DNA of 64,000 bases. Origin: Purshia tridentata (Eukaryota; Streptophyta; Magnoliopsida; Rosales; Rosaceae). Both the position numbers and the translations under genes were made by a program. The notes beneath the pieces are model-generated. The model saw only the letters and a program-made list of their open reading frames with translations. It was not told where the DNA came from and made no database searches. The stretch covers positions 1-64,000 of the forward strand of contig QANT01001427.1 in the NCBI GenBank assembly GCA_003254885.1, in the 5' to 3' direction. Below, in pieces: positions 46,505 through 59,482 of the stretch. The stretch's first letter is position 1. Each line of letters starts with the position of its first letter.

Positions 46505-49298
46505 CTAGAGTACAGCCGGCCCATTGGGCTTTATATCTTGTGCACCTTCCCATGACTCTCTGGGTGCAACATTGTAGCCGCTTCCGCCGCCGCCACCAAC
46601 ACCACCAAATGAGTTGAGCAAAGCAGAAAGTCCCCCTGTGGAAGCACCGCCTCCACCATCACCACCAACACCTATGCTCAGCCCAAGAAGGTCACGCGTC
46701 ATTGGCTGACCGCCAAACGCCGAAGATGGGCCCATCATTAGATCAGTCAATCGGGAAGTACTAGTTGATGGAAGTTCAAGCCCAAGCCCGGTACTATCTT
46801 GATGAGCTGGAGATGAGGATGACGTTGATAACCCAAACCCACGGAGCAGTGAGGCGTTTGATGCGGTGGCACCCATTTGAGCTGCCTTCTGGAGCAATGC
46901 CGTGGCGGACATGGCGACAGGCTGAGCGTAATGGCGGTGGTCTTGGTGACTATCTGGTGCTGGGAAGAGGGAGGAGGAGGCATTGCTGGAGAGGTAAAGA
47001 GAGGTGGAGAGAGAGAGGGACGTGGGTTCAATGGCAGAAACTGTTGGGATTGTTGTGGACCCATCTGAGCAGCCCAAGGCCGAGACAAGGTTGGAGAATG
47101 AGGATGCTGATGCTTGCGGTGGCTGTGAGATTGCTGAGGCGGTGGAAGGTGCAAATATGCTTGCAAATACACTACTACCGTTGCTGCGATTTCCGGTTGA
47201 GGTGGCACCGGTGCCGGTGCCGGTAATTGCCGCAGTGGTTAAGCATGTTCTGGCGGGCGTTGGCGGCGAGAGTCCTATTGGATTTTCTGGCAATTCTGCG
47301 ACGACCAGAAGATATATATAATCAAGGAACTATAATTATTATAATATCGTGAACAGTAACTAATTTAAGAAATCGAAAGCAAAAGATATATAGGCAATGT
47401 GAAGTTGAAATCCAAATAAAAAAGGCGCAGCTTTCAAATTTTTGCAACTCCTCCTCGTTAGAAACAAATTTAAAATTGAAAGCTTAAATTTTATAAAGTA
47501 AGTAAAAGGAGAAAGGAGAGGCAATAATAACATCCTTTCTCTTCAATTTATTTATCTTTTACGCTTTTAACTCTCCCTCGATTCTTGAGCACCCTTATCA
47601 CCCGTGCATCCATCAATCCATTGCCCATTGACAAATACACTCTCTCTTTCTACTCAGAAAGTTGCATTTATTCTAACCCACGCGAGAACGACAACAAAGA
47701 AGAGACAAAACACGGCCGAAAAATAATACCAGCCTAGGCTTTATTATCTATTAAACAAACTACAACATTTAAAAAAAAAAAAAGAAATAAAAAATCAATG
47801 ACATGAAATACCGCTGTTGAAATGAATCCCAAAGCAAGCATTTCAAAAAGGATCCGATTCTTCCACAAGGACCATAATTTATGGTGTACAAACTTTCACA
47901 AACATATTTTGTTATAAATGAAGTTCCAGTACGCAATTTCTACTGATTCCATAACTCTGTTCGTGACTCGTGAGTCGTAAATTCGTAATAACAATAATAA
48001 TGAAATTACATAATAAAACATCCATAAAATTTTCGTTTAAAATTAAGCTCATTGCTTCTAACATTTATCCACGTTTTAAGTACTGCAATAATATTTACCC
48101 ATAAAACAAGTACCGTAATAATCATTTTCCGTATCAAAAACTCCCTAGCTAGGTTTGACCTACGTAAACAAGAAACGATGTAGACATTCAGACATAAATA
48201 AATAAAACACATTTATTGATTTATGAATTGATACCTGAGCTCTGAATAGACAAAGCTGGAGACACCACAGTGTTGGACGGTGTGTGTGGCGGTGGAGGCG
48301 GCGAAGCCACCAAAGCTTTCCCGTTCGGATTAGGATTTCCCTCTGAGCTAATTGCTAGGGTTTGAGCCTTCGCACTCTCTTCCGCTAAGGCATCACAGAA
48401 AGCCCTATGCGTTATAAAGCTATCCCTCCTAATTCAACATCAAGCAAAACGACAACGTTAAGAATATGTAGCCAAAATGAAATCTCTTTTTTTTTCCTCG
48501 GGAACCAAACATATACACCCATTAAAACGAAGAAATCAAGTTAACGAGGACGATGAAAAACCTTGAGAATAAAGTTCCGCAATCGCACTTGTACTCTCTG
48601 GTGCCACAGGTCTTCATGTGCGCCTTCCAATCGGACTGTACGGCGTATTTCTTCGAGCAGCGCTCGCACTTCCACTTCTTCTCGCCGTGCTTTCTGCAGA
48701 AGTGCTTTTTTATGCCGGTGAGGTCGCCGAGGGCTCGGTTCGGGTTATGGTGCACGCAAGAGACCTCGGGGCACACGTAGACCCGCTTCCGGACCTCCTT
48801 GGTCGTTCTCTGCCTCAGCTTCCACGGCAAGTTGTGGCCTCGCCGATGGAGCTGCAAGTTCTGGTCGCGCTGGAACCCTTTGTTGCAGATCTCGCACACG
48901 AAACGGTTCGTCGCAAGCAGAGTTTTCGGCGACAGAGCGATGACCTCCGCTTCGGGATCTGTAAAAAAAAATCGAATTCAAAAGAAATTAGCAAAAATTA
49001 GAGACTCTAATAGTCTAATCTAACTTCACTGAGACAAAAAAAAAATTCCAACATCACGGTTTGGGGATCGATTTTATGATTCTTATATATATATATATAT
49101 ATATATATAAGGTTTGGGGATCGATTTTATGATTCTTATATATATATATATATATATACCTGGCATTCCAGGGAGGTTTCGCTTTTTCTTTTGAGGCTCC
49201 ACCGGAAGTGTCGTGGTCTGGAGAGCAGAGGAAGATAAACTGGCTTCGCCAGAAGCTGTAGAACGTGTCACTGGTGAGGAATTGTCCAGCTCCCCCAT
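46505..49298 (-). CDS. INDETERMINATE-domain C2H2 zinc-finger factor
   Basis: Plant-specific nuclear transcription factor of the IDD family. Four exons in transcript order (49298-49160, 48958-48562, 48428-48235, 47295-46505) give 506 residues. It starts [29 protein letters not shown] is the nuclear-localisation and linker signature. The ID domain follows: [20 protein letters not shown] (C2H2 finger 1), [20 protein letters not shown] (finger 2), and two CCHC-type fingers ([20 protein letters not shown] and [19 protein letters not shown]). The C-terminal half is Ser/Gly-rich with the family blocks [15 protein letters not shown] and a TRDLLGL version of TRDFLG. It looks nearest the IDD4/IDD5 branch, but assignment to one member is not secure. 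The start was chosen at the family N-terminus. Confidence 0.93.
49058..49158. repeat. 53-bp duplication with (TA)n in IDD intron 1
   Basis: GGTTTGGGGATCGATTTTAT plus GATTC and a (TA)n run occurs at 49058 and again at 49111. The second (TA)n abuts the donor of intron 1 on the minus strand, so the intron begins GTATATATATATA. This tract should vary in length between individuals. Confidence 0.92.
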
Positions 49299-49613
49299 TT
49301 TGCTAGCTCTCTTCCTACTATTCAATCTCTGATGTCTGAGCTCAAAGTTTCGAAGAAGACGACTACTTATTCTGAATAAAAACCAGTGGCCTTCGAGAAT
49401 ACCAAGACGCTTTCTGATTGTTTTCCGGGAAATGAGAAATTCCCAAGAAAACCGACCAAATTTTTGCTCGAATTTAATTTACTAGACTCTCTCTCGCTTG
49501 TTGTTCAACGAAGACCAACGGGAACACCGATTCAACTCAGTCATCGAGGTGATGGCCGGAAAACTAAAGTCCCAATAGGCGGCGCGGCTCCATAGCTGGG
49601 AAATGATACTATT

Positions 49614-49635
49614 AGAGAGAGAGAGAGAGAGAGAG
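49614..49635. repeat. (GA)n microsatellite in IDD promoter/leader
   Basis: Uninterrupted AG run about 320 bases upstream of the IDD start codon, followed by a second shorter GAGAGAGA. GA-rich leaders recur in this window (P450 copies A and B, RRA). Confidence 0.85.
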
Positions 49636-52600
49636 TGAGATACAGGTAGAGAGAGAGAGATTTGAACGGATTGAGAAAAACAAAATAAAATATATCGAAA
49701 AAATGGCTAAAGCGGCGGCAGTTAACCATGGTTAAGCTTCGAAGCTGTAGCTATTTAACTAGGGTTAGGACATGTACCATAGCCCAATGAGCCAAGTCTG
49801 ATCTTGTCGCTGATAGTTTAGATCGCGGCCGTCCACGTGTCGCATTAAGCGGACAGATGACATTTGTCGGAGGAAGTCGGACTAGACGGTGCTTGTCTTT
49901 TAGTGCAAAGATTTCAAATATTTTTTTATTCTATTATACTAAACAGTAAACCTCATTTAAAGACATCAACGTTTCATACATTGTTACCTCAAAAGACAGT
50001 TATACCCCTGATGAACAAAGTTTAATCGCTGAAATGCAGGACTGTTTGCGCAATGGCCTATGGGTGTGTATTCCGATTCAATTTTTATATCAGTCGCCTC
50101 AATAATTTATTAAAATATTAAATTTTAATTTTATCCTGATATAAATTGATTTTTAAGCATAAATATTTTATTTTATTTTAAAAATAATTATACCTAATAC
50201 TATCAGGATACCAATATCTTTCTATACACAACATTTTCGCTCATCTCTCAACATCTCTACACTCCTCTTTCTTTTAATAAAATCTTAAACTTTATTATAC
50301 TAATAGTTTTTTATATAAAGATAAAAAAGCATCATATTAATTAATAGATAATCAAATTACAATTTAAAAGTATTCAAATGAGTTATTTTTATTATTTTTC
50401 AAATTTAACATTAAAATTTTTTATTTTTAAGATATAAAATCGCGATACATTCGCCCGTAACCATGAACACTAAGCAATGTGTTTTATTGAACAGTTCTAA
50501 AAAAATTGGGCAGAAAGTGTACACGTTCAGTGGCTTTTCGTATTGGAAAAAACGATCGGCTAGTTTTGTTAATGCTTGAATTAACGGTAATGCCACTGAA
50601 CCGATAAGGACGAGCAACCGAATGTGGACAATTTAAACGTTTTGTCCACACTGTAAGCCTCAGTGGCTTTCGTGTGATTCTCTTGGAAACCTTGTCTACT
50701 TTCGTATTTGCCCTTTTCATATGCCTAAAGAGGCATATTCCTGGAGGGATATTTTAGTAATTCTCTTCTAAGACTATTTTAGTATTTTTGAAGGGCTGGC
50801 CTGCTGGTCTTTGGGCTATGCTTCTCTGTCCATCACTATCAAACTGTACACTACAGTACTATTGGATGCGAAATGTCACTGGTGCCCTTGTGAGTTATTA
50901 GGTTCCTGCAGACCTCACGTACACGTGCTTGAGTCTGCCACTAGTGAGATCTCATATCCTACTTCACAGTTCCACTATAATGCGATGGACCTGATGGTGT
51001 TGCTTGAGCTGTACGTGTCTGATTGGACTGGTGCAAGTTTAAGATAGTGGCGTGGTTGTATGATATAATACGATGTTACCTAAAAAGGCAAAGACTTTTG
51101 TCTTTTCGAGTATACCCTAATATCCCGAAATGGACAGCTACGCAAAGGCCACCTTCTTTTCAACGTTGGGATGATGACTAACCTTGCCAGGGTTGTTTTC
51201 GACTTTTTACATAATATTTATTACAATCGGGATTTAGACTGGTGGTGCAGGCCTTGCACAACATCTGGGCCCACCCAACAGGGAAGTTCAGATGCTGAGG
51301 AGGACGGCCCAGATGCATTAACTATTTGTTTAAGCCTTGACAGGTACTTAAGCCATTGTTTATCACTGATAGTCATAATACACAAATAATGAGGACCAAT
51401 ATACTAATACATAAAGAAAAGCAACCAAGCAAGTTGCACATTGAATATATGATCTGCTTGTGTTTGCACTTTGTAAAGTTTGTATGAACACAAAAGTCAG
51501 AACACATTACACGGATTTCCATCTAATCTAAGGTTTGTCATAATTATTGGTATTAAAATTTTCAACCTTTTCTTTATATTTTATCCCACCTAACATTAAA
51601 GCTCATCATTTATGCTATGCCAATTTAGCAAGAAAACAGTGCAGTCACTGAGGCTTAGGCAAAAGCAAAACTGTTGCAAACAGAGAGAGTCAAACAAGTT
51701 TGTATTGGCTTTGCTTTGGGCCCTTTAGCTCACCCCAAAGGTTCAACATTCTATTTTATTTGTTTCGTTTGGTTCTTTTTGTTTCATAGTGTTAGCTTAC
51801 GATGGACAATTGTGAATCTATATCTTTATTATATTAATATAATATATATTTTTATAATCCAAGAAGAAAAAAACAAGCAAGATTGATGAAAGCTTACCAA
51901 ATAAAGAAACTTTAATTAAACTCATGATTGAAAACAGATTGGTTTCCAGCTAAATCATAATTCAACACCCAATAGAATCAAAATTGGCATTGATTATGTT
52001 CAAAGAAAAACTTGCCTACTTATCCTTTGAAAATTGACATGGTAAGAAAAAAAAAAAAACTTTATAAGGGAAATGAAGGCAAGAAATCTGTAAAGGACTG
52101 TTTTATGTCCTAGGCATATTCAGATAAGTACCACTTTGTATTGGCTGAGTACATTCCTTAAGGTTTCAGCCAATCAAAGACTACATACGTGGAACTTTAT
52201 CAGACTGATTTACTTTGGGAAGGAAAAGAATGGTTGGGTGAGAATTATGCTTTTTCATGACTAGTTAATTGAGAGCCAAACCCAGGATGGCTGATGTGAT
52301 CGGAAACAGAGTCTACGCTCTACAAAGATGCTGCAACAGGAACTTGTTAAAACTTGAAATGATTATTGGCTCAAAGCAATAAATATAGAAAATAGACAGT
52401 TGGGATTTTTACATGCTAATATCCAACTTATTCAAATTCAAAGCATTATTTTGAAGAGAATTTTATATTCATTTTCTTGACCATTGAGATATACGATTGT
52501 ACAAACACACAGCTGTAAGGTGGTGACTTGTGCCTTTGCAAAGTTTGCATTATGCCAAAAGGAAAAACAATGAGATGCACAGTTACACACCCAGAAATAA

Positions 52601-53037
52601 TCATAACCAATTTGATTATCTTCTACTTGCTTTTTAGCCCTTTTCTGATTCCAATATGCTGCAAAAGGTCCACCTTGAATCTTGATTTTTACTTGGCCCC
52701 CTCCATACCATTTTTTCTTTTGCCATAATGGTGAGATAGATTGTGGGGTCAGATGCTGCCTTTGTGAATGCATGAGTCAATGCCCTACTAATTCTTGAAG
52801 GCAAAAGCAATGCGTAAAAAGGAGGGGGAGACGACCGAGGGGGATGATTTGAGAATGTGTCATGCACTCGAATTGGTTGCCTCTCTGCAACAATAATTGA
52901 TACATCGCACAATGTTCACATTATAATTGTGTGTTACGGAATCTTCCTCTTTTCTGTGTTGTAAAGGCAGACTGTTTTGTGGCAGTTCTTCACTTATGGC
53001 GACGATTTTCTCTTTAAAAGAGTCTTGCCTCTGTAAA

Positions 53038-53159
53038 ACTTTTAGCAGCTGCTAAAAGTGGCTTGAATTTGGGACGTTCAAGTACGGGCTATAATTTGGA
53101 AACTATTTTGCGATAATGTTCAAGTACCGGCTATAATTTGGAAACTATTTTGCGATAAG
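53038..53159. repeat. 22-bp perfect palindrome and 42-bp tandem repeat
   Basis: 53038-53059 is a perfect inverted repeat centred on AGCAGCTGCT (arms ACTTTTAGCAG). Right after it, GTTCAAGTACGGGCTATAAT at 53076 restarts at 53118, giving two 42-base units with a single G/C difference. Possibly the debris of a small foldback element. Confidence 0.85.
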
Positions 53160-53409
53160 ATGATCATAAGATTTTCCTTGGAAGAAAAAGTGAAAAAAAA
53201 AAAACTCGTGGACAGGGATATATATTACATGAATAAGCATAAAAATAAGGAAAATGCAAAATCAAAGGAACTGAAAATGTCTATCATTATCTGCATATTT
53301 CGATCTTGCTCCAAACAATGTTGATTTGCAGGTCTATGCATATATGTGACCCGACCTCTCTCCATAAGAGAACCCCTTTCGTGTCTACAATCATATCCTC
53401 GTGCTTGTC

Positions 53410-56400
53410 TTATGACCGACATGCATTGAAGATCTCACCCCGCATTACATCAATTGGCATATGCTCAAGCGTGTATCGCTCAGGGCCCAAGTACAAACCC
53501 GTCTTCTCAAGGAGAGCAAGCCCTTCATCTCTACCATATTTTGAAGTATATAGTCTGAGGTACTCAATGTCCTGATAAAGCACCCACACAAATTTCAAAT
53601 CAACATGAAATAGGAATTAGAACATTATAAAATAAATAAATAAAAAAACCCACCATACATGCAGGTTTTGAGTTGCACCATCCATGGAAACACAGTTTAA
53701 AATTGAATTTCTTTGGAGCAAGAAAGGATTCAGTGACTAGTTTTCCAGATTGTAAACATTTGTGTATTTGCGCAGTCTACATTTTCAAGCATTATAATGA
53801 AGACTAATTTGATGGTTAAAAGCAAGAATTTCCTCTGGGTCGAATATTAGATGTTCAGTAATTCCTTTTGTCCTTTCTGATGAATGGCAGTAATTCCAAT
53901 AAAAGATTTTGATCACACCAAAACAAACCTTTTTCAAACGAATTGCTCTACAATGATTGTATTATATGACTTGAAAAAGAAAAAAAAAAAAAAGAATAAA
54001 TGAAACTAGAGTGGGGTAAACCGTAAATCTAAATACCTAATTATCACGTCTAAATTTCCCTCACCTGCAAACCACTGAGAATGCGCTCTAGTCTGACTGA
54101 AGCAACTGGTTCATTTGATGATGAGAACACCTCACCAGGGTAGAACAAAACTCCATCTCCAGGGGGAAGGCCACGCCTAAATCTTATCTGCTCCCAGGTA
54201 CATATTCTTTTTCAGTACAATGTAAAAGAGTTTTTCACAAATCAATTTCATAAATCATTGAAAATGCAGAAGCAATGCAAATACCTCTGCACTGGGAACT
54301 GTTGCCTTCTCATAGCAATTGGCACCCCAATATAAGAATCCTGTTCCACCTTCTTTCCATACACGCCACATCACAGCACGGTGTTGTGTACCTCGCATCC
54401 CAAGGTGCCAATTGGGATGGGGGTCAGATGGTCCCATGCACACATAAGTCCACCACTCCTGCAAAATCAATGAGTATAAATCATTCAGCAAGTAAAAAAC
54501 GAGATGCCAACATAATTCTTGGAAAATGTATATTCACCATGCATTTCCCAACTGCAATAATCTCATGCAGCCCACACTTCGCCAAAGAGATAAAATTAAA
54601 AAAGCCAACTCTAGGAGTGATAAAAGTTTATATATTTAATGTTCAAAATTTGGAATGATTTTGTTTCATAGAAATTAAAAATTCATAACATAAAAGAAGC
54701 CCAGATTTAAGAAATTTTCCCAACAAAATTAGATGAGTCAAGCCAAAATTCTGTTACATCACCTCGCCATTTTCTGGTTGTATTTCAGAAATAATATCCT
54801 TGACCAGATCCTCTCGATTCCCAAGCACCCATTCACTGAAAATATCAAACCAAATTATAGGGATTCTCAGACATTTCCAATAATAACTAAGGAGTGATGC
54901 TTGGCTACTCCACATTGGTGAGGTGGCAAGCACTGTTGAAAACTAAAAGCATGGGTATTAAAAAAAAATTCAAACACTAGTGGCATTTACAAATATTTCA
55001 TCATCCCCAGCTCAAACAAAAAAATTAACAAAAAGTTATCACAGATATTTTCATTTTTTAGTTTTCTTTAATAAAAGGTTCCTTAGCAGGGACATACAAA
55101 ACAAATAAACATCAATACCTTGTACAATAAATTTGAGTATGTGGGCGTAGGAACTTTGGAACTTTTACAAAAGCCTCAAAAGCAGTAGGTGCAAGAGGTG
55201 CATCACTTGGCCCTACATGGCGAAAAGAACCATATGAGCACACCTCCAATATAAGAACCAGCCAAATCGAAGGGGACAAAATATAGTAAAATGTATGCCA
55301 AGGTTTTTAGTCAAGTACGCATTAAGGAAGAGAAAGATGAGTCACAATACCACATGGAACTCTATACAATAAACGGGATCAAATCCATTTTCAAGGAATG
55401 GATGAATTCATACCACAGTAGTAAGTAGTTAAAACACGAGCATCGGGAGCATAGGCATGGATCTCGCTGGCCATGTTGCGGAGGGACTCATATTGCTCCA
55501 AATTCAATGGCTGGCACAAATTATTGCATGTACATTAATTTTGCAAAAGCAAAAAGATAATGCAAAAGTCATCTCTAGAGGTACTACTTTGTGAATTTAT
55601 CTACCTTAATTGAAAAACCTAAATCAGAGTTTAGGGAGGGGGGGGCTTCCTACAAAGTCTACTTTCATGACTTCCTATCATTTTGCAATAAAGTTCATAC
55701 CTCATCCCACAAGTAATAATACGCTTTCTTCCAGTGAGACTTGGTCCTCAATATCTCAATTTGTTTCTGCAAGTAATCCTTCGCTGCATCACTACTGTGG
55801 CACGTCAGCAAATGTATAGAATCTCATCAGTTTTCATCACACATATACCTGATAGAAGTGAACTTGGATGACTAACTGTATACCCCGAGTGAGCTGGACC
55901 ATATGGCAAAGCATAGGCTGCTAATCGTGGGTCTGAAAAATATTCATCTGATTTTGGATGATCAACTGCAACAGAAAGAAAGAAAGAAAGAAAGAAAGAA
56001 GACCAGAATACATCAGATTCTGCAAAGCAAATAATACAGCTTTCTTTGGGGCATATAAAAAAGACAGCAAAATGAGAAATTTTAAGCAATCAGCGCTAAC
56101 AGCATAAGTAATTGACAATAGCAGAATAATCTATGGCTTGCTCATAAGTACCTGGCCAAGGGCAGGTATATGTCAAAACACGCATACTATCACCCCATCT
56201 GCAAAAATATGGACTGATTCTATATTGAAGAAGCCAATTAAAATGCTGATCAAATGCTTCATACCACTCATCACTCCCATGTTCAACACCAAAACGATCC
56301 TCGATTACAGTATCAGATATCTAAAATATGGTTAAAGATGCAATTATGTGATCAGTAATATGGTTAAAGTTGTGATAAACATGGAATAGAACATCATTTT

Positions 56401-59400
56401 AAATATAATTTTGGTCCTTGTCATAAGAACAACATGCATATATCTTCACACATGGTATTATCTTACAGCAGGGAATTAATGGTTCCCTTTTTAAATGCCA
56501 CACTTACTGATAAATCTGTATTCTGCTCAGTTACTTGAATATAACAAAGTATGTAACCTCCCCAATAAGCTCACGTCATGTATTGGTTTCCACTCTAGTG
56601 TGCTTATACTAAAACATCTGGTGCACATTTGCCTATGTTTGCTTTAATCTCCATATTGACTTGACCTCTGCTTGTATAAGACTACTCTTTAACATAAAGA
56701 GAGAACTTGCAATATAAATAAAAAAAATTTAAACTTGCCCAAATACTACTTTTTAATAGGACACAGGATACACCAAATACAGCAGGAAGTGATGGAGTTG
56801 CAGGAAGAATGAAGTCCCAAACTGTTATATTTATCTTCACACGTACTGAAAGGCTCGAAATAACATCTTCCTCCATCATATCAAGTGGCCCATTATGTGA
56901 ATAGTCAGAAAATAATGGAGACAGGAGAACTCTTCTTAAAGATGTAGTTGCAGATTTCACTCTGTCTACCTAAAAACACAACGCTCAAATGAACAGCTAA
57001 TTACACTGCCAAAAAGAAACAGAATAATAGAGCTATATACAAATTTTAATTTGAAAACCAACCACTTCATCCACCGGTTTTCCATCAATGGGCTCCACAA
57101 TTTCAAGACAGCTTTGAAGTTCCCTATAAAGTTGATGCTTCTCAGCTTTGCCTAAGCATTGTGCTGGAGTCCTGTACCAAGTCAGAATCAATGATTGTAG
57201 AGAACTCCAATTCATATTTCAAAGTATAGGAGACGGATTTCTAATACTACTGAATGGCTAAAGAGCTAAGACAGTAATACTGACTAAAAACAAGAGCACA
57301 GCTAGCAAAGCAACTGAAATAAATGGGAAGAGACTCACTCTGCATCTGCCTTTGTAGCAGTTATGATGATCTCCCCCTCATACTGACCTGGGGGTTGCAC
57401 ACTAGGAACGTCAATGGAAACCCAAACTGCAGTAGTCTCTCTAGAAGCACCAGAGGGGAGGAGACAGAGAGGGAGAAAACATATTATGTCAGTCTCTTGC
57501 AATAATTTGGCTTATACATAAGACTTTCAGATCACTAAGGCAGTCAGTACCCTGGTAACAGGATTAGTTGACTGACTGGAAGATCAAGGGGCACAAGAGC
57601 ATCTGGGACACCCAATATGGGAACCACACGCCGCAACTTTAATGATTGTCCAACAACCAACCTGCCCACAGCCAATACCAGAAAATTATGAATAGGAAGA
57701 GTAATTGTAAACCTGCATCAAGAAAATATGACTGCAAGGAACTGACCGATCACCAGATGTGGAGCATATGTCACTACACTGGACCTGCACCACCCCTGCA
57801 TTTCCATGACCATCCCAGGAAACTTTTGGACGGATTGCAATTTGGATACTTTCTCTCTCATTTCTAGCAGCCAGAAGATTAACCTTCAAATAAACCAAAT
57901 TTAGGAGCAAGAACACTGCAGTAACTCAAAAACAGCAGAACTTGTGCTTTGAACTGCCTATGAAGAAAATAATTCACCAATATGCTGGTGTGCACAATTT
58001 ACAATGTCTACATATTTTAACAGCAATTACATGGAACAAATAAAATTAACAGCCTCTGGTGGCAAGGTATCTGTTCATTATTTACTAACCAATTGACATG
58101 TCAACCATTCGACTAAAAACTAATATTGAGGCACATATAGATAAAAATAAAAATAAAAATGCATAAATCATTCTCAGATGTGATAAGAATTGTGAACCAA
58201 AATTACATTAGGTGTGAGATATGCCACCTAAGCACCTTACCCTCCATTTTCAATTTATGTCATGTAATTTATAGTATTGAGAGGGTAGTTAACAAGACAC
58301 CATTAAAATCATGGAACTATACATACAGGCTCCAAATGTCTAGGCATTTCTTGTGGTCCAACATTTGCTGTGCTTGGCATGCACCATACATGCACTAAAT
58401 CTGCAGTTGGAACCTCTTTAGGGTCAACTGATCCCTTAAGTGGATTTGAACCTTGTAAGCCAGCATCGATCCATCCATATGCCGTCCCGCCTCCAGCAAC
58501 ACCTTCAACTGGTGGAGCAATGACGTCATGAGGATTCCCTGGTAGGTAAATCAACATTTAATAGAATAAAAGAAAACCAGTTAATGAAATTTAACAATGT
58601 TTGATTATTGAAACGCTCAAAGAAGTTAAAAAAGGAAGCATCCCCCAAGAATTCATCTGTCTGCTACGTGATTTGGTTCCTTAATAGGGAAGAGAAAAAA
58701 TAAATACTGAGATTCATATTACTAGCTGATATGAAGTATAATATACTAGCTGATATGATATACAATATAAAATAATGGAGAGTGAATCAGTAATAATTTA
58801 ATTAGCTAAACTAACATGAAGGTGATTCAAAAGCACGCATTGACGCTACTAATCCTAGCAAACCCTCATGTAGTATTAATTCAAACCTCCAATAGATTCA
58901 CATCTTATACAAAAATTTAAAGAAATATGAATCTGTGCATTCAAAGGTAATTACTATATTTGAAGGAAAATCCAACTCAAAGACACTTTGTTTGTAATCT
59001 GTAAAATGGTGGAAACTCTTTGCGCATTTCCTAAACCCAATTCTACAAAACGAATTCATAAACCTACCACAAAAATTTAAAGTTTCTAACGGCTTTTCAA
59101 GTAAATAAGCTTCGTCGATCATCTAAGCAAAAATACAAACAGTAACGCGTATGAAAAGGCCCTGGACGATGAGAAGTAAACTAACATATAAAACAGAAGA
59201 AGAAAAAGTTCAGTTTCCGATAGATTACAGTGAAATAAAATAAAATGTCGGACTATAAGCGTTTGCTGTAAGATTCCAATTTTAATTTCCTATATACTTA
59301 TGCCTCCATTTTTCTCGGGAACCAAACAGTGCATTCAGGAATCAGGAAACCGAGTAATTTGTCGAAATAACGGTACAAAATTGAACAACCACCGACTGAA

Positions 59401-59482
59401 ACCAAACATTAAATTAACAACAGCATTTGAAGAGCGAAGCGAGAAAGCGAAGCAATCGCTGGGACTAACCTGAGTCATCCAT
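53410..59482 (-). CDS. DUF4091 / GH123-like protein
   Basis: Function in plants unknown; the C-terminal half resembles the GH123 (N-acetylgalactosaminidase) catalytic fold called DUF4091. Sixteen exons in transcript order, with right ends at 59482, 58538, 57883, 57661, 57440, 57171, 56969, 56320, 55965, 55791, 55510, 55212, 54835, 54458, 54187 and 53571, sum to an open frame of 648 residues. N-terminus: MDDSGNPHDVIAPPVEGVAG, with no signal peptide visible. A beta-rich region follows (NLLAARNERESIQIAIRP, LPGETTAVWVSIDVP), then INITVWDFILPATPSLPAVF and WPVDHPKSDEYFSDPRL. AYYYLWDEPLN has the adjacent Asp-Glu pair that serves as catalytic dyad in bacterial GH123. HPNWHLGMRGTQHRAVMW and FRRGLPPGDGVLFYPG complete the family core. 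The first exon has only 13 coding bases. Confidence 0.85.
55974..56000. repeat. (GAAA)n microsatellite in DUF4091 gene intron
   Basis: About seven AAAG/GAAA units just beside the acceptor of exon 9; on the transcribed strand this is a (CTTT)n pyrimidine tract immediately upstream of TGTTGCAG. Confidence 0.9.

Larger units (their letters stand above)
49299..53409. other. Long intergenic region, no gene recognised
   Basis: 49299-49740 is the IDD 5' leader and promoter, with a (GA)n run at 49614-49635. From 49900 to 53250 frames are short and AT-driven; those at 50484-50720, 50811-51047 and 52634-52912 have no family resemblance. 53038-53159 holds a palindrome and a tandem repeat. From about 53220 the minus strand is probably 3' UTR of the DUF4091 gene. 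Confidence 0.5.

Noticed and set aside
46747-47226. Long overlapping frames on both strands in the IDD last exon
   Set aside because: Shadows produced by GC-rich serine/glycine codons of the real exon; the real frame splices correctly to the zinc-finger exons.
48618-49001. 127-residue plus-strand frame over the zinc-finger exon
   Set aside because: Antisense shadow of the ID domain.
50484-51047. Frames near 50.5-51.0 kb
   Set aside because: Cysteine-rich but random-looking; no domain or repeat structure found.
52634-52912. 92-residue minus-strand frame in the IDD to DUF4091 spacer
   Set aside because: Has a start and looks mildly protein-like, but no recognised motif, no splice context and no neighbour support.
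55974-56000. Possible CRISPR-like or satellite array at the GAAA run
   Set aside because: Simple tetranucleotide microsatellite; no spacers.
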